DNA from: Bacillus salacetis
Lineage (GTDB): Bacteria; Bacillota; Bacilli; Bacillales; Bacillaceae_B
Assembly (NCBI RefSeq): GCF_003581585.1
Contig: NZ_QXIR01000019.1
Location: 24,898-88,897 of the forward strand
Length of the DNA stretch: 64,000 nucleotides
Direction: 5' to 3'
Position 1 is the first letter of the stretch, and every line of letters starts with the position of its first letter. The notes under the pieces were generated by a model. The model was not told where the DNA came from and did not search any database. It was given only the letters and a program-made list of their open reading frames with translations. The translations under genes were made by a program, and so were the position numbers. Shown here piece after piece: positions 7,593-16,399 of the stretch.

Positions 7593-8398
7593 ATGTCACT
7601 TGGCTGTGTCGCTTCCTGTTCAATCATAACATCCCAGGAAATGAGCGTTGTACTGTCTCGAACATTAAAATCTCTGATTTTTTCCATTAATACCCTGATC
7701 CCACCCTCAACGGGATTACTCATCAAGGTTTCATAGATGTCCGAGGGGCTGGAATATGGGTCACCGGGACATTCAACAAGTCCATCCGTTGTCAGGAGGA
7801 TGCGGTTCAGTCCTTTTCGGAGTTCCCTTACGCCGCTGCTGTAACAAGGGATGGGTTGGGTGAATGTATTGACTTCTCCTACCCATTCGAAAAATTGTCT
7901 CTGGTTGAGTTGATATTGACCAAGATTTGCAAGCTCGGGGTTAAACAAATGGGCGATACAGTCACCAACAGAAAACCACCATAAATACTTACCTTTTCGT
8001 AAAACAATAAGACAAGCCGTTTCGCCTTGCACTTCCCTGCATGCTGAAAGAAATTCCTCTTCCTGAAACAAATTGAGGATGGTTTTCTCGATCTTTTTCA
8101 TCGTTACTTCTACAGAGAGTGACAGCAAGTCGAGGATTTCTTCCTTCTTTCTATTGAACTGCAGGATTACCAATTCCGCACTGTCCGCAGATTTGTGGGC
8201 GTCTAATATCACTGCAAACTCAAATGTTTCTTTTTCATCTGCCCAAATCAAGCAGCCGTCTTCATTTTTGTATTGCCCCGCCCGTGAATTACCGCCAAAC
8301 CGTCCCAGGGACATATGATGGAAGTTTTCGATATTGATGATGTCCACATAGTCTTTTTGCTTACCGGTCCAGCTGATTTCTTGAATGCTATTTGCCAT
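7589..8398 (-). CDS. PP2C-family serine/threonine phosphatase-like protein
   Basis: The 269-residue protein follows the PP2C motif order: KNEDG near 44, FAVILDAHKSADSAE near 61, GETACLIVLRKGKYLWWFSVGD near 124 (key parts ETACLIV and VGD), LLTTDGL near 202 and DSTTLISWDV near 251. Acidic metal ligands are present in ED, D of VILDA, TTDG and RDST, but the usual DGxGG after the second motif is DAHKS, so the metal site is unusual. It starts one base after the HIT gene and overlaps the next gene. Confidence 0.8.
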   Translation of the reverse strand: MANSIQEISWTGKQKDYVDIINIENFHHMSLGRFGGNSRAGQYKNEDGCLIWADEKETFEFAVILDAHKSADSAELVILQFNRKKEEILDLLSLSVEVTMKKIEKTILNLFQEEEFLSACREVQGETACLIVLRKGKYLWWFSVGDCIAHLFNPELANLGQYQLNQRQFFEWVGEVNTFTQPIPCYSSGVRELRKGLNRILLTTDGLVECPGDPYSSPSDIYETLMSNPVEGGIRVLMEKIRDFNVRDSTTLISWDVMIEQEATQPSDI

Positions 8399-8399
8399 C

Positions 8400-8846
8400 T
8401 CACAGATTCTCCATATATTCTTTTAGACGTATGCACAGATCGACTACTTCCCGGCTGCCGCCCATCGGAGCATCTTCCCAATCATATACTTCCATCGGTC
8501 CCCAGTATTCTTCCGGTGTACCCGGGTATCTGGCAACAATGTGCATATGAAGATGCGGCACGGAATTTCCCGACACAAGGGAATAGATATGCTCGGCATT
8601 TTCGGATTCCTTCAGAGCCTTACTCACTCTCGACATGGTCACCCCAAATGCTTCAGCTTCCCCTTCTGTCATATCGGCCAGGGATGGAGCATGCCTTTTC
8701 AAGTCAATCATGATATGCCCCAAATAATTTGGCTTTCCATTTCTATCGATGTGTCCGACATAAACATATTCGTCCTCAAAAATCTTCACACCTGAAGTGT
8801 TGATTTTACCGGCGTGCTTATCACAAATAAAACAGCTGTCGATCAT
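8400..8846 (-). CDS. HIT-family nucleotide-binding protein
   Basis: The 148-residue protein has a CxxC pair (CFICDKH) near its N-terminus and the histidine triad VPHLHMHIVARYPG near residue 101. HIT proteins of this kind hydrolyse or bind dinucleotides and nucleotidyl conjugates. The start has AAAGGGGATATT upstream. It heads an operon with the PP2C-like gene and a small membrane protein. Confidence 0.9.
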   Translation of the reverse strand: MIDSCFICDKHAGKINTSGVKIFEDEYVYVGHIDRNGKPNYLGHIMIDLKRHAPSLADMTEGEAEAFGVTMSRVSKALKESENAEHIYSLVSGNSVPHLHMHIVARYPGTPEEYWGPMEVYDWEDAPMGGSREVVDLCIRLKEYMENL

Positions 8847-8864
8847 TTTAATATCCCCTTTTGC

Positions 8865-8885
8865 AAGAACGGACTCACCGTTCTT
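8865..8885 (-). terminator. Short hairpin between lipoprotein and HIT genes
   Basis: AAGAACGG and CCGTTCTT pair over eight bases around a five-base loop, directly before the lipoprotein stop codon on the plus strand. The T-run is on the plus side (TTTTATT), and the minus side reads GCAAAAG, so termination of the minus-strand lipoprotein transcript would be weak. Confidence 0.35.
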
Positions 8886-9497
8886 TTATTGTTCTGCTTT
8901 CTTTTCCTCGACTTTGATTTTTAGTAAAAGGACGGTGTCTTCATGCTCAATGACGTAGTCGATGGTCTCTTCATCTTGAAAATCAATGGTTCTCATCGAG
9001 TTACCGGAAGTCCCGCGGTAAACAGCGAGAATCTTTGTTTCCCCCAGGTTCAGTTCCACCTCGTCTTCTCCAAGCGCATATTCCCCTGATGTCATCATAT
9101 CTTGCTTGAAAATTGTTTTCACTTGTTCCGGCATTGATTTCACGCCGGGTCCATAAAGAAAGACCTGCGGGTCCTCTGAATTCGGGTTGATGATGCCAAA
9201 GCCCAGGTTTCCTTTTTCCACTTGTTCAGGACTGTTCCCATAGGAGAGCTGTGTCAAAGGCTCAGTCTCCTTCGCTCCATTCCTGTACTCTTCGACCCAA
9301 AGCGTAACCCACCTGTCATCTGCATGAGGTAAGTGGAACTCAAAATCGAAAAGCACACCTAACGACAAATCAGCAAACGTTTTTTCATAATCGGAATTTT
9401 CATTTATAGAGATAACTGGAAGTCCCTGTTTCGCCGAGCAGCCAATAAGGAATAGAACTGCCATCAAAATAAGGAACGAAAGGTGTTTCTTCAGCAC
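8886..9497 (-). CDS. Lipoprotein of unknown function
   Basis: Starting at the GTG at 9495-9497, which has AAGGGGAG six bases upstream, the 203-residue product begins with KKHLSFLILMAVLFLIGC, a lipoprotein signal with lipobox LIGC. The mature part is acidic with DLSLGVLFDFEFHLP and ends EVEEKKAEQ. It is divergent from the 2H phosphoesterase gene at 9635. No known domain recognised. Confidence 0.75.
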   Translation of the reverse strand: MLKKHLSFLILMAVLFLIGCSAKQGLPVISINENSDYEKTFADLSLGVLFDFEFHLPHADDRWVTLWVEEYRNGAKETEPLTQLSYGNSPEQVEKGNLGFGIINPNSEDPQVFLYGPGVKSMPEQVKTIFKQDMMTSGEYALGEDEVELNLGETKILAVYRGTSGNSMRTIDFQDEETIDYVIEHEDTVLLLKIKVEEKKAEQ

Positions 9498-9634
9498 ATG
9501 GCTCTCCCCTTTCTGTATATCAGCCAATATGAATATTTTACCATTAAATATGGAAGTTTCCTTCATTTTTTTGAATATTTTGAAGAGGGATTCTGTTAGA
9601 ATAATGAAAACGGATTATAAAGGACTGAAGTGTA

Positions 9635-10186
9635 ATGGAAGTGGAGTATTTTATTGGAGTTGTACCTCCAAAAGATTATTTAAACACAATAGAGACTTTT
9701 CAGTGTAAGTGGATTGAGCAGTCAGGTGTAGAACCGCATATCACATTAAAGGCGCAGGGAGGATTGACGGCTGATAAGGGCTGGATACCTAAAGTGGAGA
9801 AGGTGTGCGGGTCGTTCGCCCCATTTCATGTTTCCCTGGAAAAGCCAACTTATTTTGGAGATAACATTTTATTTCTACAAGTGAAATCAACTGGACTGCA
9901 GAAATTGCATCAGCAACTAGTGCAGGAAATTTCACCATCAGAAGACCTGATTAAGAAGTATTATGAACTTGAAGCCTTTATCCCTCACCTTACTCTCGGG
10001 AAGGAACAATATGGCGGAAACATTTCCAGCGGCCTGGCAAAAAAGGAACTAAAAGAGATGGAACGTTTGGCAGATAAAGAGTTGGCACCCTATCCTGAGT
10101 TTGAAGTGAATTTTGTAAGAATCTATGAGCTGAACACTGAGAAGCAAAGGTACGAGAGGTATTCGGATATACCTTTAGACAGCTGA
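9635..10186 (+). CDS. 2'-5' RNA ligase-like 2H phosphoesterase
   Basis: The 183-residue protein carries the two HxT motifs of the 2H superfamily: VEPHITLK near residue 33 and FIPHLTLGKEQ near 115. Family members cleave or join 2',3'-cyclic or 2',5'-linked nucleotides; the natural substrate in Bacillus is unknown. It is one of few plus-strand genes and stands alone. Confidence 0.85.
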   Translation: MEVEYFIGVVPPKDYLNTIETFQCKWIEQSGVEPHITLKAQGGLTADKGWIPKVEKVCGSFAPFHVSLEKPTYFGDNILFLQVKSTGLQKLHQQLVQEISPSEDLIKKYYELEAFIPHLTLGKEQYGGNISSGLAKKELKEMERLADKELAPYPEFEVNFVRIYELNTEKQRYERYSDIPLDS

Positions 10187-10235
10187 TGTGTGGTAATTCA
10201 TGATTTTTTCAAAGGTGCCATCCTGTAACTACTTT

Positions 10236-10266
10236 AAAAAGGTCAGAGGCGCCTGCCTTTGACCTA
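10236..10266 (-). terminator. Rho-independent terminator of the 10275-10853 gene
   Basis: On the minus strand AGGTCAAAGGC and GCCTCTGACCT pair with one mismatch around a short AGGC loop and are followed by TTTTAAAG. It lies nine bases beyond the stop of the minus-strand gene. Confidence 0.7.
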
Positions 10267-10274
10267 AAGACCAA

Positions 10275-10853
10275 CTATGTCTGTTCATCAATTCTGTGCC
10301 ACTTGAAATCCTCGCTCTTAAATTCATTTGTACCTTTTGGGTATCCATAATAATAAAGCTTTTTTCCTTCTTTGTCATAGGCTGCCGGGTAAAGGAAATC
10401 TACTTGTTCACTGAATGGAAATAAGAAAGAAACTCTTTCTCCTTTATTTACTTCTTTTCTAATAATATCCGGTTCAACACCCGCTTCAATATAGGCTATT
10501 TCTTCGTCATAAGAGATTACACTCAATAGGGTTGCTGCATCCTTTTCTGTGGAAACACTCATCCCGCCAACAGTTTGAACTTTGTCTTTACTAAACGGTA
10601 TGTAGGTTGAGAAGCTGCTGAGAAATAATAGTCCCGACTTTTCAGTATGTATCGTTTGGTACATCTCTTCCTGGTCACTTTTAAATAAAAATATCACAGA
10701 TGAGTCTGCATCATAGCGTTCCACTAACTCTGCATCTTTAGAAAGAAAAGAATTGCTTTTCGCAGCACTGAACGCCGTAAACCTATACCCGCTTATAAAA
10801 AATACAAAGACGGCTATAATCATCAGTGGTAATACAAATGGCCATTTCTTCAT
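10275..10853 (-). CDS. Membrane-anchored exported protein, unknown
   Basis: The start at 10853 follows AGGAGGT by seven bases, giving 192 residues. An N-terminal anchor (KKWPFVLPLMIIAVFVFFISG) precedes an extracytoplasmic domain with many aromatic and acidic residues (DADSSVIFLFKSD, YYYGYPKGT). The gene is divergent from the transporter at 10923. No family recognised. Confidence 0.7.
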   Translation of the reverse strand: MKKWPFVLPLMIIAVFVFFISGYRFTAFSAAKSNSFLSKDAELVERYDADSSVIFLFKSDQEEMYQTIHTEKSGLLFLSSFSTYIPFSKDKVQTVGGMSVSTEKDAATLLSVISYDEEIAYIEAGVEPDIIRKEVNKGERVSFLFPFSEQVDFLYPAAYDKEGKKLYYYGYPKGTNEFKSEDFKWHRIDEQT

Positions 10854-10922
10854 TAGAAACACCTCCTGAAAAAGTGTATGCTAAACTTACCCAAACAAAT
10901 CTTACATGCAGGTTGTGGCTTT

Positions 10923-11867
10923 ATGAATTTGTTCGAAAAACTTTATACGCTTATCATTTTCTTAGCTGTCGTCACTGGGCTGGTCATAGGACAGTCCGGC
11001 GTTATCAGTGCACATGCAGATCGTTTCGTAGCCCCGCTGCTGGTGGCCATGCTTTACATAACCTTTTTGCAGATACCGCTTGAGGAAATAAAGAAAGCCT
11101 TCAAGAATAGAAAATTCACCTTTGCATCAGTTATCATCAATTTTGCCTGGACGCCGGTCCTGGCTTGGGTTTTAGCGCTGATATTCCTTGGTGACAAGCC
11201 ATCACTCTATATAGGGTTCATCATGCTGATGGTCACTCCGTGTACGGATTGGTACTTGATCTTCACCGGTATTGCGAAAGGGAATATCGCTCTTTCAACA
11301 GCAATACTGCCAATGAATTTAATTTTGCAAGTCCTGCTGCTGCCTGTCTACCTTCTGATTTTTGGAGATACAGCAGGTGTTATCGAGTATGACTTCCTTC
11401 TGAATAGTATATTGCTCGTGTTGATCGTCCCGCTTATCTTATCTGCCTTAACGAAATTCATATTAAGAAGCAAGCAGGAACTCAGAGAAAACCTTGTCTC
11501 AAAACTCGCGGTATTCCCGATCCTGTTTCTGAGCCTGGCCATCGTCGCCATGTTTGCCTCAAAGGGACAGATGCTGTTTGAAAACGTGCATCTCCTATGG
11601 CAAATCACGCTGCCAATCCTTTTGTTTTTTATAGTGAATTTCTTTATCGGACAATCAATAGGCAAGCTTATGAAGTTCCCAAAACCAGACAGAACGAGCT
11701 TGAGCTTGACCACCCTTGCCAGGAATTCACCTATTGCCCTGGCCATTGCCATGACGGCCTTTCCCGATCAGCCGCTCATCGCTCTGACTCTAGTAATCGG
11801 TCCGCTGCTCGAGCTGCCTATCCTGGCTGTTATTTCCCACGTATTACTTTTGAGTTCCAAAGATTGA
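10923..11867 (+). CDS. Bile acid:sodium symporter / arsenite efflux-like transporter
   Basis: The 314-residue product has about ten membrane segments in the BASS/ACR3 arrangement. The family motif MLMVTPCTDWYLIFTGIAKG lies near residue 100 and a matching helix with LARNSPIALAIAMTAFP near 262. PCTDWY resembles the PCTAM region of ACR3 proteins, but the thiol pattern differs, so the substrate may not be arsenite. I start it at 10923; an ATG at 10878 would add a short non-hydrophobic leader and has no ribosome site. Confidence 0.8.
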   Translation: MNLFEKLYTLIIFLAVVTGLVIGQSGVISAHADRFVAPLLVAMLYITFLQIPLEEIKKAFKNRKFTFASVIINFAWTPVLAWVLALIFLGDKPSLYIGFIMLMVTPCTDWYLIFTGIAKGNIALSTAILPMNLILQVLLLPVYLLIFGDTAGVIEYDFLLNSILLVLIVPLILSALTKFILRSKQELRENLVSKLAVFPILFLSLAIVAMFASKGQMLFENVHLLWQITLPILLFFIVNFFIGQSIGKLMKFPKPDRTSLSLTTLARNSPIALAIAMTAFPDQPLIALTLVIGPLLELPILAVISHVLLLSSKD

Positions 11868-11964
11868 AATGTTCCTATCTAATGGTTTTTTCGTAAAATA
11901 TGCTGCTATACTCTCCCTCTCGAACCCCGGTCGAGAAGGAAAAAATATATATACGGAATCACCC

Positions 11965-12246
11965 TCAGCTTAAGAAAGAAATGGCTTGCCAAAGGATCAG
12001 CCCAATACCGGCAGTAGCAATCAGCAGATTGAAGATTGCTGTTTTCATGTCGCCCTTCTTTCGATACTCAAAGAAATCCTTCGCTCCTTTTAATGTCCAA
12101 ATGAGTATCAATACAAGCCAACCTGAGATATCATTGCCGGGATGTTCATCAAATAATGATTTTGCAGCGATTAACAAAAGAGCAACCATCACAATGTAAA
12201 AAGCAATGATTCCAGGCGATATCTTTGTTCGTGCTTCTTGTGTCAT
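11965..12246 (-). CDS. Small three-span membrane protein
   Basis: The 93-residue product has hydrophobic stretches at about 12-30, 39-56 and 71-92. GGATGGAG precedes the ATG. It follows the 12270-12770 gene by 23 bases, so the two probably form one transcript. No family recognised. Confidence 0.7.
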   Translation of the reverse strand: MTQEARTKISPGIIAFYIVMVALLLIAAKSLFDEHPGNDISGWLVLILIWTLKGAKDFFEYRKKGDMKTAIFNLLIATAGIGLILWQAISFLS

Positions 12247-12269
12247 TCAACTCCATCCTTTCAATTGAT

Positions 12270-12770
12270 TTAAAAAGCAGGAAATAAAAACAAAACAGAG
12301 CCTGCGAGAAGAGAAGAACCTATCCACGTGAAAAATAACTTTCTTTCTGTTTTAATGGTGGGTTCGGTCAGGATATGAATCAGGGACAGGACAAAAAGAT
12401 TGATCCAAAATAAGAAATAATAAACAACCAAAAACATGATCCATGTATGTGCGTTGATAAGAGCTTGTAATGAAGTACCAAAGAATAGGATAATAAACAA
12501 CACAAAGGAAATCATCAAGATCAATAGAATGATAATGTACATCTTGTACCATATCCTGTGTACCATAAACCCCTTTTCTTTCTTGGCAAAATGGTAGATC
12601 ATCCGGTTAAAAATACAAAACAAAACTGAAATCCCTATAAATATAACCAATTGTTTTATGGCTGTTTGTTCAATCGTGCTGCTAACATTTGTAAAATAAT
12701 AGTTCCCTGTATAGGCCAAAAGAAATAACGCCAGAATACATACCATTTGTCTCAAGCCGTAAAACCTCAT
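12270..12770 (-). CDS. Polytopic membrane protein, unknown
   Basis: The 166-residue product has five hydrophobic segments (about 9-26, 37-57, 73-98, 106-128 and 143-163) and a basic loop HFAKKEKGFMVHRIWYKMY. It lies directly upstream of another small membrane gene. No family recognised. Confidence 0.65.
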   Translation of the reverse strand: MRFYGLRQMVCILALFLLAYTGNYYFTNVSSTIEQTAIKQLVIFIGISVLFCIFNRMIYHFAKKEKGFMVHRIWYKMYIIILLILMISFVLFIILFFGTSLQALINAHTWIMFLVVYYFLFWINLFVLSLIHILTEPTIKTERKLFFTWIGSSLLAGSVLFLFPAF

Positions 12771-12916
12771 AACTTTTTCCCGTCTCCGTCTGGTTTCATA
12801 TCAAACATCCCCCAAATCTATTACAGTTCACGATCCTTTACCTTTCCAACCTTCTCTATTCCTTACGAATGGATGGAGTGAAAGTTTCGCTGTTTGTCCA
12901 TTGAAGGTTGACTCAA

Positions 12917-13798
12917 TCATTGGTTCTTAGTGTAACGAAGGAAGACCAAATCATGCTCATGCTTAAAGCCTGTCTTACGATATAAATGGAGCGCTTTCTT
13001 ATTTTCTGTATTCACGCATAATGAAATCGTCCTCATCTCATCGAACGTAAACAGCCATAATAGCGCCCCGGTAATCAAGCTCATACCGACTCCCTTCCCT
13101 CTATCCTGTTCATCCACTGCAACAAATTCAATGGCAGCTTCCCCGAATTCCGGCTCGGCTTCAACATAAATATAGCCCGATAAATGACTGCCTTCTTTAA
13201 CCATGAAAACTTTTCTATATTGATTCCTTCGTTTGATGATTTTTCTGCCGCTGTAGTGTGTATCGGGGAAGGTCCTGTCGTGTAAATCGATCATTTCCTG
13301 CACAAGGTCATCCGAAAGTTCCTGAATCCCGCCATCACCAAGCCTGCTGGCAGCCTCCCTGTCAAAGGTCAGGATGGTTTGCCCGCTTTCGGGCACAAAC
13401 CCCAGAATTTCTGCAAACCCTATTACTTCGATGTTTTTTCGATTAGGAAACATATAGATGAAAGTGACATAGGCAGGAAGCAGCTTAACTGCCTCACCCC
13501 ATATCTTGTTCAGCGCTTCCCTGTTTGTGCTTTTTACGAATGGCCCCCATACCTCTGCTGATTGGTTTTCACTATCTATATCAAAGCCGGCAACTCCAAT
13601 CAGTTCCTGGTCAGTTAAAGCCACGATAAAACAGTCCGATAGATCGGAATCCGCAAATTCTTCCCTGAAAGAATCTGCAATTTCTTCTTCCCCTTTTCCT
13701 AAATAGCCTATGTGTGATTCTTCAACCCTATTAACCTTTGAAATGAATTGAGAAACCAGGCAAATATCGTTATCATCCATTCTTCTAATGAGGTCCAT
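12917..13798 (-). CDS. GNAT acetyltransferase, two-domain
   Basis: The 293-residue protein has a C-terminal GNAT domain with the acetyl-CoA motif FVAVDEQDRGKGVGMSLI near residue 223 and CVNTENKKALHLYRKTGF near 263. The N-terminal half (about 1-145) looks like a degenerate second GNAT fold (ALTDQELIGVAGF, VWGPFV). The substrate is unknown. The start overlaps the stop of the upstream membrane protein gene by 14 bases, so they are cotranscribed. Confidence 0.85.
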   Translation of the reverse strand: MDLIRRMDDNDICLVSQFISKVNRVEESHIGYLGKGEEEIADSFREEFADSDLSDCFIVALTDQELIGVAGFDIDSENQSAEVWGPFVKSTNREALNKIWGEAVKLLPAYVTFIYMFPNRKNIEVIGFAEILGFVPESGQTILTFDREAASRLGDGGIQELSDDLVQEMIDLHDRTFPDTHYSGRKIIKRRNQYRKVFMVKEGSHLSGYIYVEAEPEFGEAAIEFVAVDEQDRGKGVGMSLITGALLWLFTFDEMRTISLCVNTENKKALHLYRKTGFKHEHDLVFLRYTKNQ

Positions 13799-14405
13799 TT
13801 TGCTTTCCTCCTGTTTTAATCTTATAAAGAAAGAATAAAAAGCAAAGGACTATCCCCGCAGCAGCTGTGATAACACCATAAGGAATGGCAGTTTGCCTTT
13901 CTTCTTCATCCCACTGATGCTTTACCGTATCAACACCCAATGTTTTCCCGGGATGAGATTGGAGAAAGCTTTCAAAGGTTTGTTTTCTTTCTCTATCAGG
14001 ATCTTTCACTTCTCCATCCAGCATCAAAACCATCCCGTTGGCTCCCCTGATTGGAATCAGAAAATCTGCTTCTTTACTTCTCTCAAGGAATAAGAGGAAC
14101 TCTCCACCCTCTTCCTGGAACTCTTTTGCCCACCCGACATCATTGTAGTCGATCCCAGCGGTTTCTTCCTCGGAAGCAGTTCCTCTGTAAACAGTTTTCA
14201 CATGAAAGGCGAGTCCTTGAAATACAAATTCCCCTGCTGATGGTTCACTTGTAAAATCATATTCGCCAACAAGAATGACGTCTGCCCTGTCAACCAATTC
14301 TTGTGGATCGATTTCAACCCAGCTTGTTGCATGAACAGAAGTAGTCATGCTCAAAAGGATAATAGAGAAAGCGACATTGAAAGCAAAACAACCAGATTTT
14401 TTCAT
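13785..14405 (-). CDS. Exported protein with C-terminal membrane anchor
   Basis: The 206-residue product has a signal peptide (residues 1-26, cleavage likely after VHA), an extracytoplasmic domain (WVEIDPQELVDRADVILVGEY, EGGEFLLFLER) and a C-terminal span near 175-195 followed by a basic tail. The pattern DRADVILVGE is seen in secreted Bacillus proteins of unknown role. An ECF-type promoter lies 25 bases upstream. It overlaps the downstream acetyltransferase gene. Confidence 0.75.
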   Translation of the reverse strand: MKKSGCFAFNVAFSIILLSMTTSVHATSWVEIDPQELVDRADVILVGEYDFTSEPSAGEFVFQGLAFHVKTVYRGTASEEETAGIDYNDVGWAKEFQEEGGEFLLFLERSKEADFLIPIRGANGMVLMLDGEVKDPDRERKQTFESFLQSHPGKTLGVDTVKHQWDEEERQTAIPYGVITAAAGIVLCFLFFLYKIKTGGKQNGPH

Positions 14406-14429
14406 ATCATCTCCGCCTTTTATGAATTA

Positions 14430-14454
14430 GACGTAAAATATAGAAATAAGTTCC
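14430..14454 (-). promoter_or_regulatory. ECF-type promoter before 14405
   Basis: On the minus strand GGAAC (14450-14454) and CGTCTAA (CGTC at 14430-14433) are 16 bases apart. This matches the GAAAC/CGTC pattern seen at eight other sites here, with one mismatch in the -35 box. Confidence 0.5.
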
Positions 14455-14472
14455 TTTGACCAAAACTAGTAT

Positions 14473-15333
14473 TTAGATATACTTAAGAAGGATTTCTATA
14501 ATGATATCCGGCCGGTCCTTGTGGATTTCATGATCGCTTCCCTCAGCAATCACAAGTCCAGCAGTCTTATTTAGCATTGCCAATTCCTCTTGCAGCTCAC
14601 GCCATACCTTCTCATGAAGATGTGCCTCAGTCTGAGGAATGCCATGGTCAATAAAAGGCTGTGCAGAGACAGCCTGGTCACGGGCGATGACTGTCAGTGG
14701 GATAGCAGGAAAATCCCCGGAAGCGTTTATTATCTCACTGTCTCTTGGCCAGTTCTGAAATTCCCTTGCAATCGTGTGAAATAAATCCGGACTTGTGATG
14801 AAAGTTTTATAGTCATTGAATGCATGTTTGGGTAAGGTTTTTTCTGCATCATGAATCGCAGCTTCCATTTCTGTTTCTAACTCAATACTGCTCTTCTTGG
14901 AGGACTGGATATTGCTTTGGATCATTTTTTCTTCACTTATATAGGACCACATGACAGGTAAGTCGAGATCATATATCCGGTAATAATCCGGTGAGGTGGA
15001 ATCAATCAAGACCAGCCCCTTCACTTTTTCAGGAAACATTCGTGTGTATTGCTGCACACAGAGGCCGCCAAATGAATGTCCAGCGAGAACAAATGGCTTC
15101 TGGATATCCAATTGCCGGACAAGCAGATCCAGCTCCTCCGCTATTGCTCTCACATGGCGCGGTTCATTTGAAACCTTGCTCTTTCCATAGCCGGCTCTAT
15201 GATAAAGGACGATAGTGAAATCACTCTTCAACTCTTCTGCAATATCCAGCCAGCTGTAAAAAGAGTTGCCTATACCTGTCTCAATAATAAGTGTGGTATC
15301 CCCTTCCCCGATTACTACAAATTCTAAATCCAT
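14473..15333 (-). CDS. Alpha/beta hydrolase
   Basis: The 286-residue protein has the alpha/beta hydrolase order: oxyanion region ETGIGNSFYSW, YHRAGYGKS, nucleophile elbow AGHSFGGLCVQQ near residue 97, and a late acid/histidine pair with EGSDHEIHKDRPD near 267. Its substrate cannot be read from sequence. It stands alone. Confidence 0.85.
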   Translation of the reverse strand: MDLEFVVIGEGDTTLIIETGIGNSFYSWLDIAEELKSDFTIVLYHRAGYGKSKVSNEPRHVRAIAEELDLLVRQLDIQKPFVLAGHSFGGLCVQQYTRMFPEKVKGLVLIDSTSPDYYRIYDLDLPVMWSYISEEKMIQSNIQSSKKSSIELETEMEAAIHDAEKTLPKHAFNDYKTFITSPDLFHTIAREFQNWPRDSEIINASGDFPAIPLTVIARDQAVSAQPFIDHGIPQTEAHLHEKVWRELQEELAMLNKTAGLVIAEGSDHEIHKDRPDIIIEILLKYI

Positions 15334-15420
15334 TTTCAGCGTTCAACCCCTAATTGGTTTTGTTCCAATTATTTCAAACATTCAACTTACTTACAATACA
15401 TTCCACAAAATCAACCCAAA

Positions 15421-15447
15421 ACAAAAAGGACAGTGCTCCTGTCCCTT
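15421..15447 (-). terminator. Terminator of the DUF2975/XRE operon
   Basis: On the minus strand GGACAG and CTGTCC pair around GAGCA and are followed by TTTTTG, just past the stop of the XRE gene. Confidence 0.75.
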
Positions 15448-15450
15448 GTT

Positions 15451-15678
15451 TTAGTCATTTCCTTCTTCGATTCTATATTCTAAAATATCTCCCGGCTGGC
15501 AATCCAGCGCTTTGCAAATCGCTTCAAGAGTGGAGAAGCGGACTGCTTTGGCTTTACCGGTCTTCAAGATGGACAAGTTGGCCATTGTGATCCCCACCCG
15601 CTCAGATAGTTCCGTTACACTCATCTTTCGCTTTGCCAGCATCACATCAAGATTGATAATTATTGGCACTGCATTCAC
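15451..15678 (-). CDS. YozG-type XRE regulator
   Basis: The 75-residue HTH protein contains MSVTELSERVGITMANLSIL and FSTLEAICKALDCQPGDIL, the signature of the YozG/HTH_26 family, which is normally encoded beside a DUF2975 membrane protein, as here. It starts one base after that gene's stop. It probably represses its own operon; the perfect palindrome at 16203-16229 is the candidate operator. Confidence 0.9.
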   Translation of the reverse strand: MNAVPIIINLDVMLAKRKMSVTELSERVGITMANLSILKTGKAKAVRFSTLEAICKALDCQPGDILEYRIEEGND

Positions 15679-15679
15679 C

Positions 15680-16159
15680 TCAGATCGTTAAGTCATTTTC
15701 CGATTTTATATCAATTGCGTTTCTCAAAAGTTTCTGAAGAACAGCTGCAAAGACTCCGATGACTACGGAGGCAAAGATAATGACCATCCCTATCAGGATA
15801 ACGCCCGGCGCATCGTCAATTTCCGCCATCATATAGAAGAATGGCAGACCCGCTGCATAAAGGATACTGATCATTGCGGCATACAGCTTGATCTTTTTCA
15901 AAGCGCTCACAGACAAGTCAGAAAAAGCATTGTTTTTGTCGATGTAAGTCAAGAGCCTGTATGATTGATACAAAGCAGCAAAATAAGGAATTGCCGATAT
16001 ATACATTACAACAAAGATGGCATACAGCCACGTCAATGCCTCATAATCGTGTTCAGCTGCTTCCATGGCCACCATAGGCAGACCCAGAACACAGGCAGCA
16101 AGTATGGGCAGCCCGAGTAAAACCAGTGCAGCTTTCAAAAATAGTGTTTCCCGCTTCAT
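15680..16159 (-). CDS. DUF2975 membrane protein
   Basis: The 159-residue product has four membrane segments (about 6-30, 42-65, 98-117 and 123-147) and the DUF2975 features YQSYRLLTYIDKNNAFSD and LRNAIDIKSEND. The start at 16159 has GAGGTG six bases upstream. DUF2975/YozG pairs are widespread in Bacilli; function is unknown. Confidence 0.85.
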   Translation of the reverse strand: MKRETLFLKAALVLLGLPILAACVLGLPMVAMEAAEHDYEALTWLYAIFVVMYISAIPYFAALYQSYRLLTYIDKNNAFSDLSVSALKKIKLYAAMISILYAAGLPFFYMMAEIDDAPGVILIGMVIIFASVVIGVFAAVLQKLLRNAIDIKSENDLTI

Positions 16160-16202
16160 GCAAAGCACCTCACTTAAACGAATGTTACATTGATTTTAAT
16201 AT

Positions 16203-16229
16203 AATATTTATTGATAATCAATAAATATT
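16203..16229. promoter_or_regulatory. Perfect 27-bp palindrome, candidate operator
   Basis: AATATTTATTGAT, a central A, and ATCAATAAATATT form a perfect inverted repeat with 13-base arms. It lies 44 bases upstream of the DUF2975 start, in the promoter region of the only operon here that encodes a DNA-binding protein. Binding by the YozG-type regulator is inference. Confidence 0.65.
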
Positions 16230-16344
16230 TATTGCAATTTATTATTTTTCGAGTGATTTACCAAAGAATCAGTTTGCTGGCAAGGTCTCCGATAGTCCAT
16301 TCATACGACTTGACTGGAAGTTCATTATCAGACTCCTTACATAC

Positions 16345-16380
16345 AAAAAGCTGAAGATCCAATTCCCTGACCTCCAGCTT
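16345..16380 (-). terminator. Terminator of the ECF sigma/anti-sigma operon
   Basis: On the minus strand AAGCTGGAGGTC and GATCTTCAGCTT form a 12-bp stem with two G-U pairs, a nine-base loop and a TTTTTG tail, 20 bases after the anti-sigma stop. Confidence 0.85.
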
Positions 16381-16399
16381 GCCAATAAACAGCAACAGG

